The position numbers and the translations under genes were made by a program. A DNA stretch of 32,461 nucleotides from Pseudomonas sp. CM27 (GTDB lineage Bacteria > Pseudomonadota > Gammaproteobacteria > Pseudomonadales > Pseudomonadaceae): positions 1 to 32,461 of the forward strand of contig NZ_JABMCN010000024.1 in assembly GCF_013179515.1 (NCBI RefSeq). The letters run 5' to 3'. The notes under the pieces were generated by a model, which ran no database searches, was not told the DNA's origin, and saw nothing but the letters and a program-made list of their open reading frames with translations. Below are positions 23,971 to 32,385 of this stretch, piece by piece (position 1 is the first letter of the stretch; every line of letters starts with the position of its first letter).

Positions 23971-24822
23971 TCAGTCAAACACTACCGTCTTGTTGCCATG
24001 TACCAGCACGCGGTCTTCCAGGTGATAACGCAAGCCACGGGCCAACACCATCTTCTCGACATCGCGGCCAAAGCGGACCATGTCCTCGATGCTGTCGGCA
24101 TGGCTGACACGCACCACGTCCTGCTCGATGATCGGGCCGGCGTCCAGTTCTTCGGTCACGTAATGGCAGGTTGCGCCGATCAGCTTCACGCCACGCAAGG
24201 CAGCCTGGTGGTACGGCTTGGCACCGACAAACGAGGGCAAGAAGCTGTGATGGATGTTGATGACCTTCTCGGCGTAGTCCTGGCACAGCTGCGGCGGCAG
24301 GATCTGCATGTAGCGGGCCAGCACCACCACGTCGGCAGTGTGCTCCTGAACCAGGCGCGATACTTCGGCAAAGGCCGGGGCCTTGTCCTTGGGGTCGACG
24401 GGTACATGGAAGAACGGAATACCGTGCCACTCGACCATGCTGCGCAGGTCGTCATGGTTGGAGATCACGCACGGGATCTCGCAGTCCAGTTCATCGGTGT
24501 GCCAGCGGTGCAACAGGTCGGCAAGGCAATGCGACTCGCGGCTGGCCATCAGCACGACGCGCTTCTTTTGCGCAGAGTCGGTAACCCGCCAGGTCATGGA
24601 GAACTCTTCGGCAATCGGCGCAAACGCTTCGCGGAAGGCCTCGATACCGAACGGCAACGATTCGGCGCGGATTTCATGACGCATGAAGAACCAGCCGCTC
24701 TGCTCATCGGAGTGGTGACTGGCTTCGTTGATCCAGCCATTGTACAGGGCCAGGAAATTACTGACTTTCGCCACGATGCCAACACGGTCGGGGCAGGCGA
24801 TCACCAGACGATAGGTGCGCAT
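23971..24822 (-). CDS. purU: Formyltetrahydrofolate deformylase PurU
   Basis: Hydrolyses 10-formyl-tetrahydrofolate to formate and tetrahydrofolate, balancing one-carbon pools and supplying formate for PurT. The 283-residue protein has an N-terminal ACT domain (about 4-80; PDRVGIVAKVSNFL) and a formyltransferase fold (about 88-265). Catalytic residues are Asn189 and His191 (INIHHSFLPS) and Asp227 (EELDAGPI). The ATG at 24822 has GGAG 8 bases upstream and begins the conserved TYRLVIACPDRVG. It is divergent from turA. Confidence 0.96.
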   Translation of the reverse strand: MRTYRLVIACPDRVGIVAKVSNFLALYNGWINEASHHSDEQSGWFFMRHEIRAESLPFGIEAFREAFAPIAEEFSMTWRVTDSAQKKRVVLMASRESHCLADLLHRWHTDELDCEIPCVISNHDDLRSMVEWHGIPFFHVPVDPKDKAPAFAEVSRLVQEHTADVVVLARYMQILPPQLCQDYAEKVINIHHSFLPSFVGAKPYHQAALRGVKLIGATCHYVTEELDAGPIIEQDVVRVSHADSIEDMVRFGRDVEKMVLARGLRYHLEDRVLVHGNKTVVFD

Positions 24823-24934
24823 GAATGAGACTCCAGAACTTCGCAAAGGCGCTCATTCTAGCGGCCCGCCAGAAAAAACGCAGTATTGATCGTAGCCGCG
24901 ATGGCGCGCCCAGGTCGCCAGATGCTTGAGGGCA

Positions 24935-24949
24935 ATGTCTGACAGACAT
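24935..24949. promoter_or_regulatory. 15-bp perfect palindrome in purU-turA intergenic region
   Basis: ATGTCTG-A-CAGACAT, 113 bases upstream of the purU start and 156 bases before turA. It is a candidate dimer-binding operator for either gene. No known regulator was recognised. Confidence 0.4.
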
Positions 24950-25105
24950 GACCACATGCACGGTATTTATGTAAATTTTTGTTCACGTAGAGAAATATTG
25001 TCACAGCTTAATTAGCAGTTAACTGGCCAATATTATGTTTACTTGCGAGTATCGGCTGTCTATTATTGCCCCACACATTTCTGAACACGCATTAAGGAAC
25101 ACTCC

Positions 25106-25483
25106 ATGTCCCTGATCAACGAGTACCGCGCTACCGAAGAAGCCATCAAGGAACTTCAGGCCCGCCTGGCCAACCTGTCGCAGGATGACAAGCTGAAGAA
25201 AGAACTGGAGTTCGAAGGCAAACTGCGCACGCTGATGGGCGAGTACTCCAAGTCGCTGCGCGACGTGATTGCCCTGCTCGACCCAGAGTCGAAACTGAGC
25301 AAGGCCCCACGCGGCGCCGTCAAGACTACTGCCACCAAGCGTGCGCGCAAGGTCAAGCAATACAAGAACCCGCACAATGGTGAAGTGATCGAAACCAAAG
25401 GCGGCAACCACAAAACCCTGAAAGAGTGGAAAGCCAACTGGGGCGGCGATGTGGTTGAAAGCTGGGCGACCCTGCTGGACTGA
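25106..25483 (+). CDS. turA: H-NS-like xenogeneic silencer, MvaT family (TurA)
   Basis: A 125-residue MvaT/MvaU-family protein that binds AT-rich DNA and silences many genes, the pseudomonad counterpart of H-NS. The N-terminal half (about 1-60) is a coiled-coil oligomerisation domain (LINEYRATEEAIKELQ to SLRDVIALL). A basic linker (KTTATKRARKVKQYKNP) leads to the DNA-binding domain with the conserved NGEVIETKGGNHKTLKEW and a C-terminal VESWA. The 160-base AT-rich stretch before it is consistent with autoregulation. In P. putida the purU-linked copy is TurA; P. aeruginosa's equivalent is mvaT. A terminator follows. Confidence 0.95.
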   Translation: MSLINEYRATEEAIKELQARLANLSQDDKLKKELEFEGKLRTLMGEYSKSLRDVIALLDPESKLSKAPRGAVKTTATKRARKVKQYKNPHNGEVIETKGGNHKTLKEWKANWGGDVVESWATLLD

Positions 25484-25514
25484 TTGTCCGCCTCCGCCTT
25501 TTGCTTCGCTCAAC

Positions 25515-25543
25515 AAAAACGCCGGCACATTGCCGGCGTTTTT
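25515..25543. terminator. Bidirectional terminator between turA and sbcB
   Basis: A 13-bp perfect stem AAAAACGCCGGCA / TGCCGGCGTTTTT with CAT loop. T-runs occur on both strands, fitting the convergent turA and sbcB. Confidence 0.93.
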
Positions 25544-25555
25544 GTTTGTCTGCTC

Positions 25556-26989
25556 TCAGCCAATTGCAAATTGTGCCTGCAATTGCCGTGCATGCACTTG
25601 CCAGGCCTCCAGCACACCCCGGCCCGCCTCGTCGGCGCCATCCCAGGCTTGCTGGCACGCCTTTGCAAAGTCGCCCAAGGTATTCGGCGCGCCCCACTGT
25701 GGCTCGCTCAGGCGCTGCTGGCAGAAGCCAAACCAACGTTGCTGCTCTTCGCCGGTCAAGGTATCCGGAAAGTTACGCGCCCGATAGCGGAACAACAATT
25801 CCGGCAGACGCGGGTCATCGAACATCCATTGCCCGCGGCCCAACTGCGCCGGTTCCAGCGCACGAACTTGCTCGCATAAGCGCCGGTCCCGGTCACCCAG
25901 AAAACCAGCATACAACTGCTGTTCCGGGTCTTCACTCGGGGCAAAGTCTTCCGGGCCGAAGATGTGTTCCAGCTTGTCTTGCCATTGCGCCTGTTGATTA
26001 GCCAACTGTTCGCCGCGCAATTGTAACAACGTCAAGTCCAGGCCCAGGCGTTGTTGATCGGCCGGGCGCAATACCGACAATGGCGCCAGTACCGGACAGC
26101 GGTTGATCTGTACCAGTTTGAGCGGCACCGGTAATTCACCCTCGGCCAGTTCTTCGTGGCGCGTATACAACCGCTGGCGCAGTACTTCAGCACTTTCCGT
26201 CAGCAGCGGCAGGGTTTCCTGATGCAGGTCGCAGACAATCAGCGCATTGCGGTTACGCGGGTGCCAGGCCAACGGCAATACCACGCCCAAGTAACTACGT
26301 GCTGCCGAAAAGCGCCCGGATATATGCACCAGTGGCTGCAACAGACGGACCTGCTCCATCACTTTGTGCTTGCTGCGCAACTGGAACAGCCAGTCATACA
26401 ATTTGGGCTGTTGCTGCCGGATCAGTCGGGCCAGGGCAATGGTTGCCCGCACGTCGGAAAGCGCTTCGTGGGCATGCCCATGGTCAATGCCATTGGCCTT
26501 GCTCAGCAGCTCCAGGCGCAGGCTGGTACGCCCGTCCTGTTGCGGCCAGTGAATACCGTCCGGGCGCAGTGCATAGGCTGTACGCACGATGTCGATCAGG
26601 TCCCAGCGGCTGTTGCCGCCCTGCCATTCACGCGCGTAGGGGTCGAAAAAGTTGCGGTACAGGCTGTAGCGCGTCACTTCGTCGTCGAAGCGCAGGGTGT
26701 TGTAGCCAGCGCCACAGGTACCCGGTTGCGCCAGTTGCGCGTGTACCCGGGTCATGAACTCGGCTTCGCACAGGCCGTGTTCGGCCAGCTGCTGCGGAGT
26801 GATGCCGGTCACCAGGCAGGCGGCCGGGTGCGGCAGGATGTCGTCGGAGGGCCGGCAATAAAGACTGATCGGATCGTCGATCTCGTTGAGGTCGAAGTCG
26901 GTGCGCACGCCGGCCACCTGCAGCGGCCTGTCGCAGCGCGGGTTGATGCCGGTGGTTTCGTAGTCGTGCCAGAATATGCTGGAGGTCAC
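25556..26989 (-). CDS. sbcB: Exodeoxyribonuclease I (SbcB)
   Basis: Single-strand-specific 3'-5' exonuclease acting in recombination and mismatch repair. At 477 residues it is close to E. coli ExoI (475). The DEDDh exonuclease domain is at the N-terminus: WHDYETTG gives Asp9 and Glu11, and HAHEALSDVRATIALA supplies the later His/Asp. The ExoI C-terminal domain follows (RSKHKVMEQVRLLQPLVH, RNFPDTLTGEEQQRW). Translation starts at a GTG (26989), preceded by AGGA 8 bases away. The frame stops 12 bases from the shared terminator. Confidence 0.95.
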   Translation of the reverse strand: MTSSIFWHDYETTGINPRCDRPLQVAGVRTDFDLNEIDDPISLYCRPSDDILPHPAACLVTGITPQQLAEHGLCEAEFMTRVHAQLAQPGTCGAGYNTLRFDDEVTRYSLYRNFFDPYAREWQGGNSRWDLIDIVRTAYALRPDGIHWPQQDGRTSLRLELLSKANGIDHGHAHEALSDVRATIALARLIRQQQPKLYDWLFQLRSKHKVMEQVRLLQPLVHISGRFSAARSYLGVVLPLAWHPRNRNALIVCDLHQETLPLLTESAEVLRQRLYTRHEELAEGELPVPLKLVQINRCPVLAPLSVLRPADQQRLGLDLTLLQLRGEQLANQQAQWQDKLEHIFGPEDFAPSEDPEQQLYAGFLGDRDRRLCEQVRALEPAQLGRGQWMFDDPRLPELLFRYRARNFPDTLTGEEQQRWFGFCQQRLSEPQWGAPNTLGDFAKACQQAWDGADEAGRGVLEAWQVHARQLQAQFAIG

Positions 26990-27031
26990 GGGGTCGTCCT
27001 GTATCGAGGTCGACCCGATTCTAACGCAGCC

Positions 27032-27391
27032 TCAAACCGAAGCGTCGGCAGGAAGGAAACTGAAATACTCCCGCAATGAGCGAACGAATTCATCGTATTC
27101 GCGCGGTGCCTGCAACAGCATGAAGCCCGAGTCGTAGTGCCCCGGCGTCTGGTCCTCGCGGCACCACAGGCAGCTGGCCGTCAGGTTGACAAACTGGTGC
27201 CCGCCGCCGACCAGTGGCAAGCGCAATTGCAGTTCGTAATCTGGCCCTACCAGCACTGGCAGCTGGCTGATGACCATCAACCCGTCTTCGGAGGCATTGC
27301 CCAGCTGGCCGAGCGCCTGGCCGGTAAAGCGGTTGAATACCTTGAGGACACAAGGCAGTTGGTGACGTTCGATGTGGCGCTTGTTGAACAT
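27032..27391 (-). CDS. PilZ-domain cyclic-di-GMP-binding protein
   Basis: A single-domain PilZ protein of 119 residues. Both c-di-GMP contact motifs are present: RxxxR (Arg5 and Arg9, RHIER) and [D/N]xSxxG (NASEDG, 32-37). The beta-barrel continues with SGFMLL near the C-terminus. It probably acts as a small c-di-GMP receptor that controls motility or adhesion; the target is unknown. It lies between sbcB and the TPR-like lipoprotein on the same strand. The single-domain PilZ protein PA4324 of P. aeruginosa lies, from memory, in the same neighbourhood. Confidence 0.9.
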   Translation of the reverse strand: MFNKRHIERHQLPCVLKVFNRFTGQALGQLGNASEDGLMVISQLPVLVGPDYELQLRLPLVGGGHQFVNLTASCLWCREDQTPGHYDSGFMLLQAPREYDEFVRSLREYFSFLPADASV

Positions 27392-27503
27392 GATCGCAAG
27401 TGCATTCCGTACCTGAGCCAGGAATACGTGGAACTGGCGGTTGTTGTAACAGCTGAGTTACAGATTAGCGCAGGGCGCGCCGCAAATCCCGTGAAATAAA
27501 TCA

Positions 27504-27527
27504 CACCTTGGTGTTATCGCCAAGGTG
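27504..27527 (-). terminator. Stem-loop terminator at end of lipoprotein gene
   Basis: CACCTTGG / CCAAGGTG with an 8-base loop overlaps the stop codon of the lipoprotein gene. TGATTTATTT follows on the minus strand. It is a plausible intrinsic terminator. Confidence 0.6.
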
Positions 27528-27900
27528 CAGTCGTCACCGGGTTGGCCACCGCCGCTTCCCCACCACGGTAATGGCCGAGCTTTTCAAGGGTTTGCAGGCG
27601 TGCCTGCGCCCGATAGGCATATTCGTTGCCCGGGTATTGCTGGATCAGGTACTGGTAGGTCTGCGCAGCATCCACGTACAGCGCCTGGCGCTCCAGGCAC
27701 TGGCCGCGCAGCAGCGAAACCTCGGGGTGGATGAACGGTCGGGCGCGGCTGGTGCGGTCGACCTGGGACAGCTCCAGCATCACCCGCTGGCAGTCGCCAC
27801 GGTCGTAGGCGCGATAGGCATTGTTCAGGTGGTGGTCCATGGACCAGCGGGTGCAGCCGACGGCGCTGGCGGCCAGGGCGAAAACGATCAGGGCTCGCAT
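27514..27900 (-). CDS. Small TPR-like lipoprotein
   Basis: A 128-residue predicted lipoprotein. The signal is MRALIVFALAASAVGC, with the lipidated Cys16 in an AVGC lipobox. The mature part is helical with one to two tetratricopeptide-like repeats (NNAYRAYDRGDCQRVMLELS and AAQTYQYLIQQYPGNEYAYRAQARLQ). GGAG lies 6 bases before the ATG. Such proteins act as periplasmic scaffolds in envelope assembly, but no specific role is assigned. It lies upstream of and divergent from the pyruvate kinase gene. Confidence 0.85.
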   Translation of the reverse strand: MRALIVFALAASAVGCTRWSMDHHLNNAYRAYDRGDCQRVMLELSQVDRTSRARPFIHPEVSLLRGQCLERQALYVDAAQTYQYLIQQYPGNEYAYRAQARLQTLEKLGHYRGGEAAVANPVTTAPWR

Positions 27901-28079
27901 GGGGATCTCCTTTGATGCCAGTGTATCGGCGCTTGCCTGCAAATCTTCACACCGTTTTGCAAGGATACCCTGCCCGTTCAAATGCCACCCTGCCTTGGTC
28001 GCAGGTAGTGCAACCGAACAATGACTACAGCGAGATTCAGGAGTAGCCTTTCGCTGCGCTTCACTATAGGAGTCTGTGC

Positions 28080-29534
28080 ATGACCATCCGCCGTACCAAA
28101 ATCGTCGCCACCCTTGGCCCCGCCAGCAACTCGCCGGAAGTGATCGAACAACTGATCCTTGCCGGCCTGGACGTGGCGCGCCTGAACTTCTCCCACGGCA
28201 CCCCGGACGAGCACAAGGCCCGCGCCCGCCTGATCCGCGAAATCGCTGCCAAGAACGGCCGCCATGTCGCACTGCTGGGAGACCTGCAGGGCCCGAAGAT
28301 CCGCATCGCCAAGTTCGCCAACAAGCGCATCGAATTGAAGATCGGTGACAAGTTCACCTTCTCCACCGCTCACTCGCTGACCGAAGGCAACCAGGACATC
28401 GTCGGTATCGACTACCCCGATCTGGTCAAGGACTGCGGCGTAGGTGACGAACTGCTGCTCGACGATGGCCGTGTGGTCATGCGCGTCGAGACTGCTACCG
28501 CTGATGCCCTGCACTGCGTGGTGATCATCGGTGGCCCGCTGTCGGACCACAAAGGCATCAACCGCAAAGGTGGCGGCCTGACCGCACCGGCCCTGACCGA
28601 AAAAGACAAGGCCGACATCAAGCTGGCCGCAGAAATGGACCTGGACTACCTGGCCGTTTCCTTCCCGCGTGACGCCAGCGACATGGAATACGCGCGCAAG
28701 CTGCGCGACGAGTCCGGCGGCAGCGCCTGGCTGGTGTCCAAGATCGAACGCGCCGAAGCCGTTGCCGACGATGAAACCCTCGACAAGCTGATCGCCGCTT
28801 CCGACGCAGTGATGGTTGCCCGTGGCGACCTGGGTGTGGAAATCGGCGATGCCGAGCTGATCGCCATCCAGAAGAAGATCATCCAGCACGCCCGCCGCAA
28901 CAACAAGGCGGTGATCGTGGCGACCCAGATGATGGAGTCGATGATCCAGAACCCGATGCCGACCCGTGCCGAAGTGTCCGACGTGGCCAACGCCGTGCTC
29001 GACAACACCGACGCGGTGATGCTGTCGGCCGAAAGTGCCGCCGGTTCCTACCCGATCGAAGCCGTCCAGGCCATGGCCCGCATCTGCCTGGGTGCTGAAA
29101 AGCACCCGACCAGCCAGAAGTCCAGCCATCGCCTGCACACCACCTTCGAGCGCTGCGACGAAAGCATCGCCCTGGCGGCCATGTACACCGCCAACCACTT
29201 CCCGGGCGTGAAGGCGATCATCGCCCTGACCGAAAGCGGCTACACCCCGCTGATCATGTCGCGCCTGCGTTCGCACGTGCCGATCTACGCACTGTCGCCG
29301 CACCGCGCCACCCAGGCGCGCGCCTCGATGTTCCGCGGCGTGTACCCGATCGCATTCGACCCGGCCTCGCTGCCGGCCGACAAGGTGAGCCAGGCGGCGG
29401 TCGACGAACTGCTCCAGCGTGGCCTGGTGCAGCAAGGCGACTGGGTGATCCTGACCAAAGGTGACAGCTACCACACCATCGGTGGCACCAATGGCATGAA
29501 GATCCTGCACGTTGGCGATCCGCTGGTCGGCTGA
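28080..29534 (+). CDS. pykA: Pyruvate kinase (PykA)
   Basis: Converts phosphoenolpyruvate and ADP to pyruvate and ATP. The protein has 484 residues. Substrate and cation residues occur in the N-terminal TKIVATLGP and RLNFSHG; the mobile B domain spans about 71-170. The catalytic signature SKIERAEAV puts Lys221 and Glu223 (Mg2+) in place, with ARGDLGVE and ATQMMESM also present. GGAG lies 7 bases before the ATG. P. putida has PykA and PykF; the turA/sbcB-linked copy is PykA from memory of gene order. A terminator and REP follow. Confidence 0.95.
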   Translation: MTIRRTKIVATLGPASNSPEVIEQLILAGLDVARLNFSHGTPDEHKARARLIREIAAKNGRHVALLGDLQGPKIRIAKFANKRIELKIGDKFTFSTAHSLTEGNQDIVGIDYPDLVKDCGVGDELLLDDGRVVMRVETATADALHCVVIIGGPLSDHKGINRKGGGLTAPALTEKDKADIKLAAEMDLDYLAVSFPRDASDMEYARKLRDESGGSAWLVSKIERAEAVADDETLDKLIAASDAVMVARGDLGVEIGDAELIAIQKKIIQHARRNNKAVIVATQMMESMIQNPMPTRAEVSDVANAVLDNTDAVMLSAESAAGSYPIEAVQAMARICLGAEKHPTSQKSSHRLHTTFERCDESIALAAMYTANHFPGVKAIIALTESGYTPLIMSRLRSHVPIYALSPHRATQARASMFRGVYPIAFDPASLPADKVSQAAVDELLQRGLVQQGDWVILTKGDSYHTIGGTNGMKILHVGDPLVG

Positions 29535-29549
29535 TCCTTAGCTTGAAAG

Positions 29550-29566
29550 GGGCCGCTTTGCGGCCC
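29550..29566 (+). terminator. Hairpin terminator after pykA
   Basis: GGGCCGC-TTT-GCGGCCC, a 7-bp perfect stem starting 16 bases after the stop. The T-run is short (TT), so some readthrough into the adjacent REP is possible. Confidence 0.65.
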
Positions 29567-29633
29567 TTCGCGACACAAGGCCGCTCCTACAAGGGTTATG
29601 CATTCCCCGGTAGGAGCGGCCTTGTGTCGCGAA
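29567..29633. repeat. REP-type inverted repeat pair after pykA
   Basis: Two 23-bp perfect arms (29567-29589 and 29611-29633) with core CGCGACACAAGGCCGCTCCTA. The element lies between convergent pykA and the reductase gene. Confidence 0.88.
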
Positions 29634-29657
29634 AGGAGGGCAACGCCCTCCCGGCTT

Positions 29658-30578
29658 TCAGACATGCTCCACAAACACATCAGCAAACACCTGCCCCCGC
29701 GGCACCCCGGCAATGAACAGCCGTCGGGCAAACCGCTCGACACTCCCCGGCGCTCCGCACACCAGCGCCAGCGTCTGCCGCGATGACGGCCGCAACCGCG
29801 CCAGCGCTTCATCCATCTGCTCCGCCAGCACAAGTTCGACATCCACGCCTTGCAGTTGCATCAGCGCCTCGGCCAGATAATGCCCAGCACGGTCCCGTGC
29901 CACATGCACCACCCGAATCTGCCCCCGATGCCCCTGGCGCAACGCCTCGCGCAAGATGCCCCACAACGGTGCCAGACCGGTACCGGCCGCCAGCAGCCAC
30001 AGTGGCCGCTCCTGCCAGTCCGGGTCGTAGTGCAACGCCCCGCCCCTGAGTTCGCCCAGCCGCAGCGTGTCCCCGAGCTTCAGCCCCCGGGCCCTGTCGC
30101 AAAAATCGCCTGGGCGCTGGCAATCGATATGAAATTCAAGGTAATCATCCTCACCCGGCAGGCTGGCCAAGGAATAAGGCCGCGCGGCCTCGCCCAGCCA
30201 CAACACCACATGCTGCCCCGCCTGATAGCGCAGCGCCCGCTCCGGGCGCAGGCGCACCCGCAACACATCGCCGAACCAGTCCAGCGCACTGACCTGGGCT
30301 GGTACACCATCGCGCCGCGGGTCGAACAGCGCCACGCGCAGGTCTTCAACCACCCGGCACTGGCAGGCCAGGCGCCAGCCCAGGGCATGTTTGTCCAGCG
30401 CCAGGGCCTCGGGCATGGCATCCAGCGGCTGGCCCACCTCGCAATGCACCAGGCAGGCATGGCAACTGCCGGCGCGGCAGCTATAGGGGACGTGCAGCCC
30501 GGCGTCGTTCAGGGCATCGAGCAGGTTGCTGCCGGTCGGCACCACCCAGCGGCGTTCGCCCACGCAAAGTTCCGGCAT
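29658..30578 (-). CDS. Ferredoxin-type NAD(P)H oxidoreductase (2Fe-2S + FAD reductase)
   Basis: A 306-residue electron-transfer flavoprotein of the BenC/VanB-like class. The N-terminal plant-type 2Fe-2S domain has ligands Cys34, Cys39, Cys42 and Cys72 (SCRAGSCHACL...LACQC; Cys74 is an alternative). The FAD-binding domain has ARPYSLAS (RxYS), and the NAD-binding domain has GTGLAPLWGIL and CGAPGSVE. The partner oxygenase or acceptor is not known; no terminal oxygenase is nearby. The ATG at 30578 is chosen (MPELCVGERRW), with GGAG 11 bases upstream; a start 42 bases earlier lacks a ribosome-binding site. It is divergent from the fumarase gene. Confidence 0.85.
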   Translation of the reverse strand: MPELCVGERRWVVPTGSNLLDALNDAGLHVPYSCRAGSCHACLVHCEVGQPLDAMPEALALDKHALGWRLACQCRVVEDLRVALFDPRRDGVPAQVSALDWFGDVLRVRLRPERALRYQAGQHVVLWLGEAARPYSLASLPGEDDYLEFHIDCQRPGDFCDRARGLKLGDTLRLGELRGGALHYDPDWQERPLWLLAAGTGLAPLWGILREALRQGHRGQIRVVHVARDRAGHYLAEALMQLQGVDVELVLAEQMDEALARLRPSSRQTLALVCGAPGSVERFARRLFIAGVPRGQVFADVFVEHV

Positions 30579-30715
30579 GGTCGGTGTTTCTCCATCGTTC
30601 ATCAGGCCACTGTATGCCAAGCGGGCAATACCAGCAAAAAGGATGCCTGCGCCTTGCCGACCAAGGTCCAGACCACGCGCAGGTGTTTCACACCCAGAGG
30701 CACGCTATACTGCCG

Positions 30716-30721
30716 CGCCTT
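30716..30721 (+). promoter_or_regulatory. Candidate -10 of fumarase gene
   Basis: TATACT, 108 bases before the fumarase ATG, in an otherwise gene-free stretch. No convincing -35 at standard spacing was found. Confidence 0.3.
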
Positions 30722-30828
30722 TTGCGTCGGCCATGCTGCCGGCGCGCCTTTGCAAGGCGTTTCGACATGCTGGTCGGCACCGTCGAGCGTCTCTATGAAT
30801 GTTCCCGTCTTTAAGAGGAGCGCGCTGC

Positions 30829-32352
30829 ATGACCGTGATCAAGCAAGACGACCTGATTCAGAGCGTCGCCGACGCCCTGCAATTCATCTCGTACTACCAC
30901 CCCGTCGATTTCATCCAGGCCATGCACGAGGCCTATCTGCGTGAAGAGTCGCCTGCTGCACGCGATTCCATTGCCCAGATCCTGATCAACTCGCGCATGT
31001 GCGCCACCGGCCACCGCCCGATCTGCCAGGACACCGGTATCGTCACCGTGTTCGTGCGCGTAGGCATGGACGTGCGCTGGGACGGCGCCACCCTGAGCGT
31101 CGACGACATGATCAACGAAGGTGTGCGTCGCGCCTACAACCTGCCTGAAAACGTCCTGCGTGCTTCGATCCTGGCCGACCCGGCCGGTGCCCGCAAGAAC
31201 ACCAAGGACAACACCCCGGCAGTGATCCACTACTCCATCGTCCCCGGCGACAAGGTCGAGGTCGATGTCGCAGCCAAAGGCGGCGGCTCGGAGAACAAGT
31301 CGAAGATGGCCATGCTGAACCCGTCCGACTCGATCGTCGACTGGGTACTGAAGACCGTGCCGACCATGGGCGCTGGCTGGTGCCCGCCTGGCATGCTTGG
31401 CATCGGCATCGGCGGCACCGCCGAGAAAGCTGCGGTCATGGCCAAGGAAGTGTTGATGGAGTCCATCGACATCCACGAACTGAAAGCCCGTGGCCCGCAG
31501 AACCGCATCGAGGAAATCCGCCTGGAGCTGTTCGACAAGGTCAACCAGCTGGGCATCGGCGCCCAGGGCCTGGGTGGCCTGACCACCGTGCTCGACGTCA
31601 AGATCATGGACTACCCGACCCACGCCGCCTCCCTGCCGGTGTGCATGATCCCCAACTGCGCCGCCACCCGCCACGCGCACTTCGTGCTCGATGGCTCCGG
31701 CCCGGCCGAGCTGGAAGCGCCGTCGCTGGACGCCTACCCGGAAATCGTCTGGGAAGCCGGCCCGAGCGCCCGTCGCGTCAACCTCGACGACATCACCCCG
31801 GAAGAAGTGGCCAGCTGGAAGCCGGGCGAGACCATCCTGCTCAACGGCAAGATGCTGACCGGCCGCGATGCCGCCCACAAGCGCATGGTCGAAATGCTCA
31901 ACCGTGGCGAAGAACTGCCGGTCGACCTGAAAGGCCGCTTCATCTACTACGTTGGCCCGGTCGACCCGGTGGGTGACGAAGTGGTAGGCCCGGCTGGCCC
32001 GACCACCGCCACCCGCATGGACAAGTTCACCCGCCAGATCCTCGAGCAGACCGGCCTGCTGGGCATGATCGGCAAGTCCGAGCGTGGCCCGACCGCGATC
32101 GAGGCGATCAAGGACAACAAGGCCGTGTACCTGATGGCCGTCGGCGGCGCTGCCTACCTGGTGGCCCAGGCCATCCGCAAGTCCAAGGTGCTGGCCTTCG
32201 CCGAGCTGGGCATGGAAGCGATCTACGAGTTCGACGTCAAGGACATGCCGGTTACCGTCGCTGTAGACAGCAACGGTGAGTCGGTACACATCACTGGCCC
32301 TGCCCTGTGGCAGAGCAAGATTGCCGAGAGCCTGGCAGTTGAAGTGAAGTAA
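30829..32352 (+). CDS. fumA: Class I [4Fe-4S] fumarate hydratase
   Basis: Reversibly hydrates fumarate to malate in the TCA cycle. The 507-residue protein has fused alpha- and beta-domains of the fumarase A/tartrate-dehydratase family. Cluster ligands are Cys66 (PICQDTG), Cys185 (GWCPPGMLGIGIGG) and Cys277 (IPNCAATRH). Their spacing (119 and 92 residues) matches E. coli FumA (119 and 94, from memory). The beta-domain has GMIGKSERGPTAIEAIK. The ATG at 30829 is chosen, with AAGAGGAG 8 bases upstream; an ATG at 30799 lies upstream of the ribosome-binding site. It is oxygen-sensitive and iron-dependent. A REP hairpin follows the stop. Confidence 0.95.
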   Translation: MTVIKQDDLIQSVADALQFISYYHPVDFIQAMHEAYLREESPAARDSIAQILINSRMCATGHRPICQDTGIVTVFVRVGMDVRWDGATLSVDDMINEGVRRAYNLPENVLRASILADPAGARKNTKDNTPAVIHYSIVPGDKVEVDVAAKGGGSENKSKMAMLNPSDSIVDWVLKTVPTMGAGWCPPGMLGIGIGGTAEKAAVMAKEVLMESIDIHELKARGPQNRIEEIRLELFDKVNQLGIGAQGLGGLTTVLDVKIMDYPTHAASLPVCMIPNCAATRHAHFVLDGSGPAELEAPSLDAYPEIVWEAGPSARRVNLDDITPEEVASWKPGETILLNGKMLTGRDAAHKRMVEMLNRGEELPVDLKGRFIYYVGPVDPVGDEVVGPAGPTTATRMDKFTRQILEQTGLLGMIGKSERGPTAIEAIKDNKAVYLMAVGGAAYLVAQAIRKSKVLAFAELGMEAIYEFDVKDMPVTVAVDSNGESVHITGPALWQSKIAESLAVEVK

Positions 32353-32385
32353 GCCTGCTGTACCAGCGGCGCCTGCTTCGCGGCG

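Noticed and set aside
27978-29510. Open frame antisense to pykA
   Set aside because: Shadow of a highly conserved gene with intact catalytic signature.
30811-32289. Open frame antisense to the fumarase gene
   Set aside because: Shadow; the sense gene has correctly spaced cluster cysteines.
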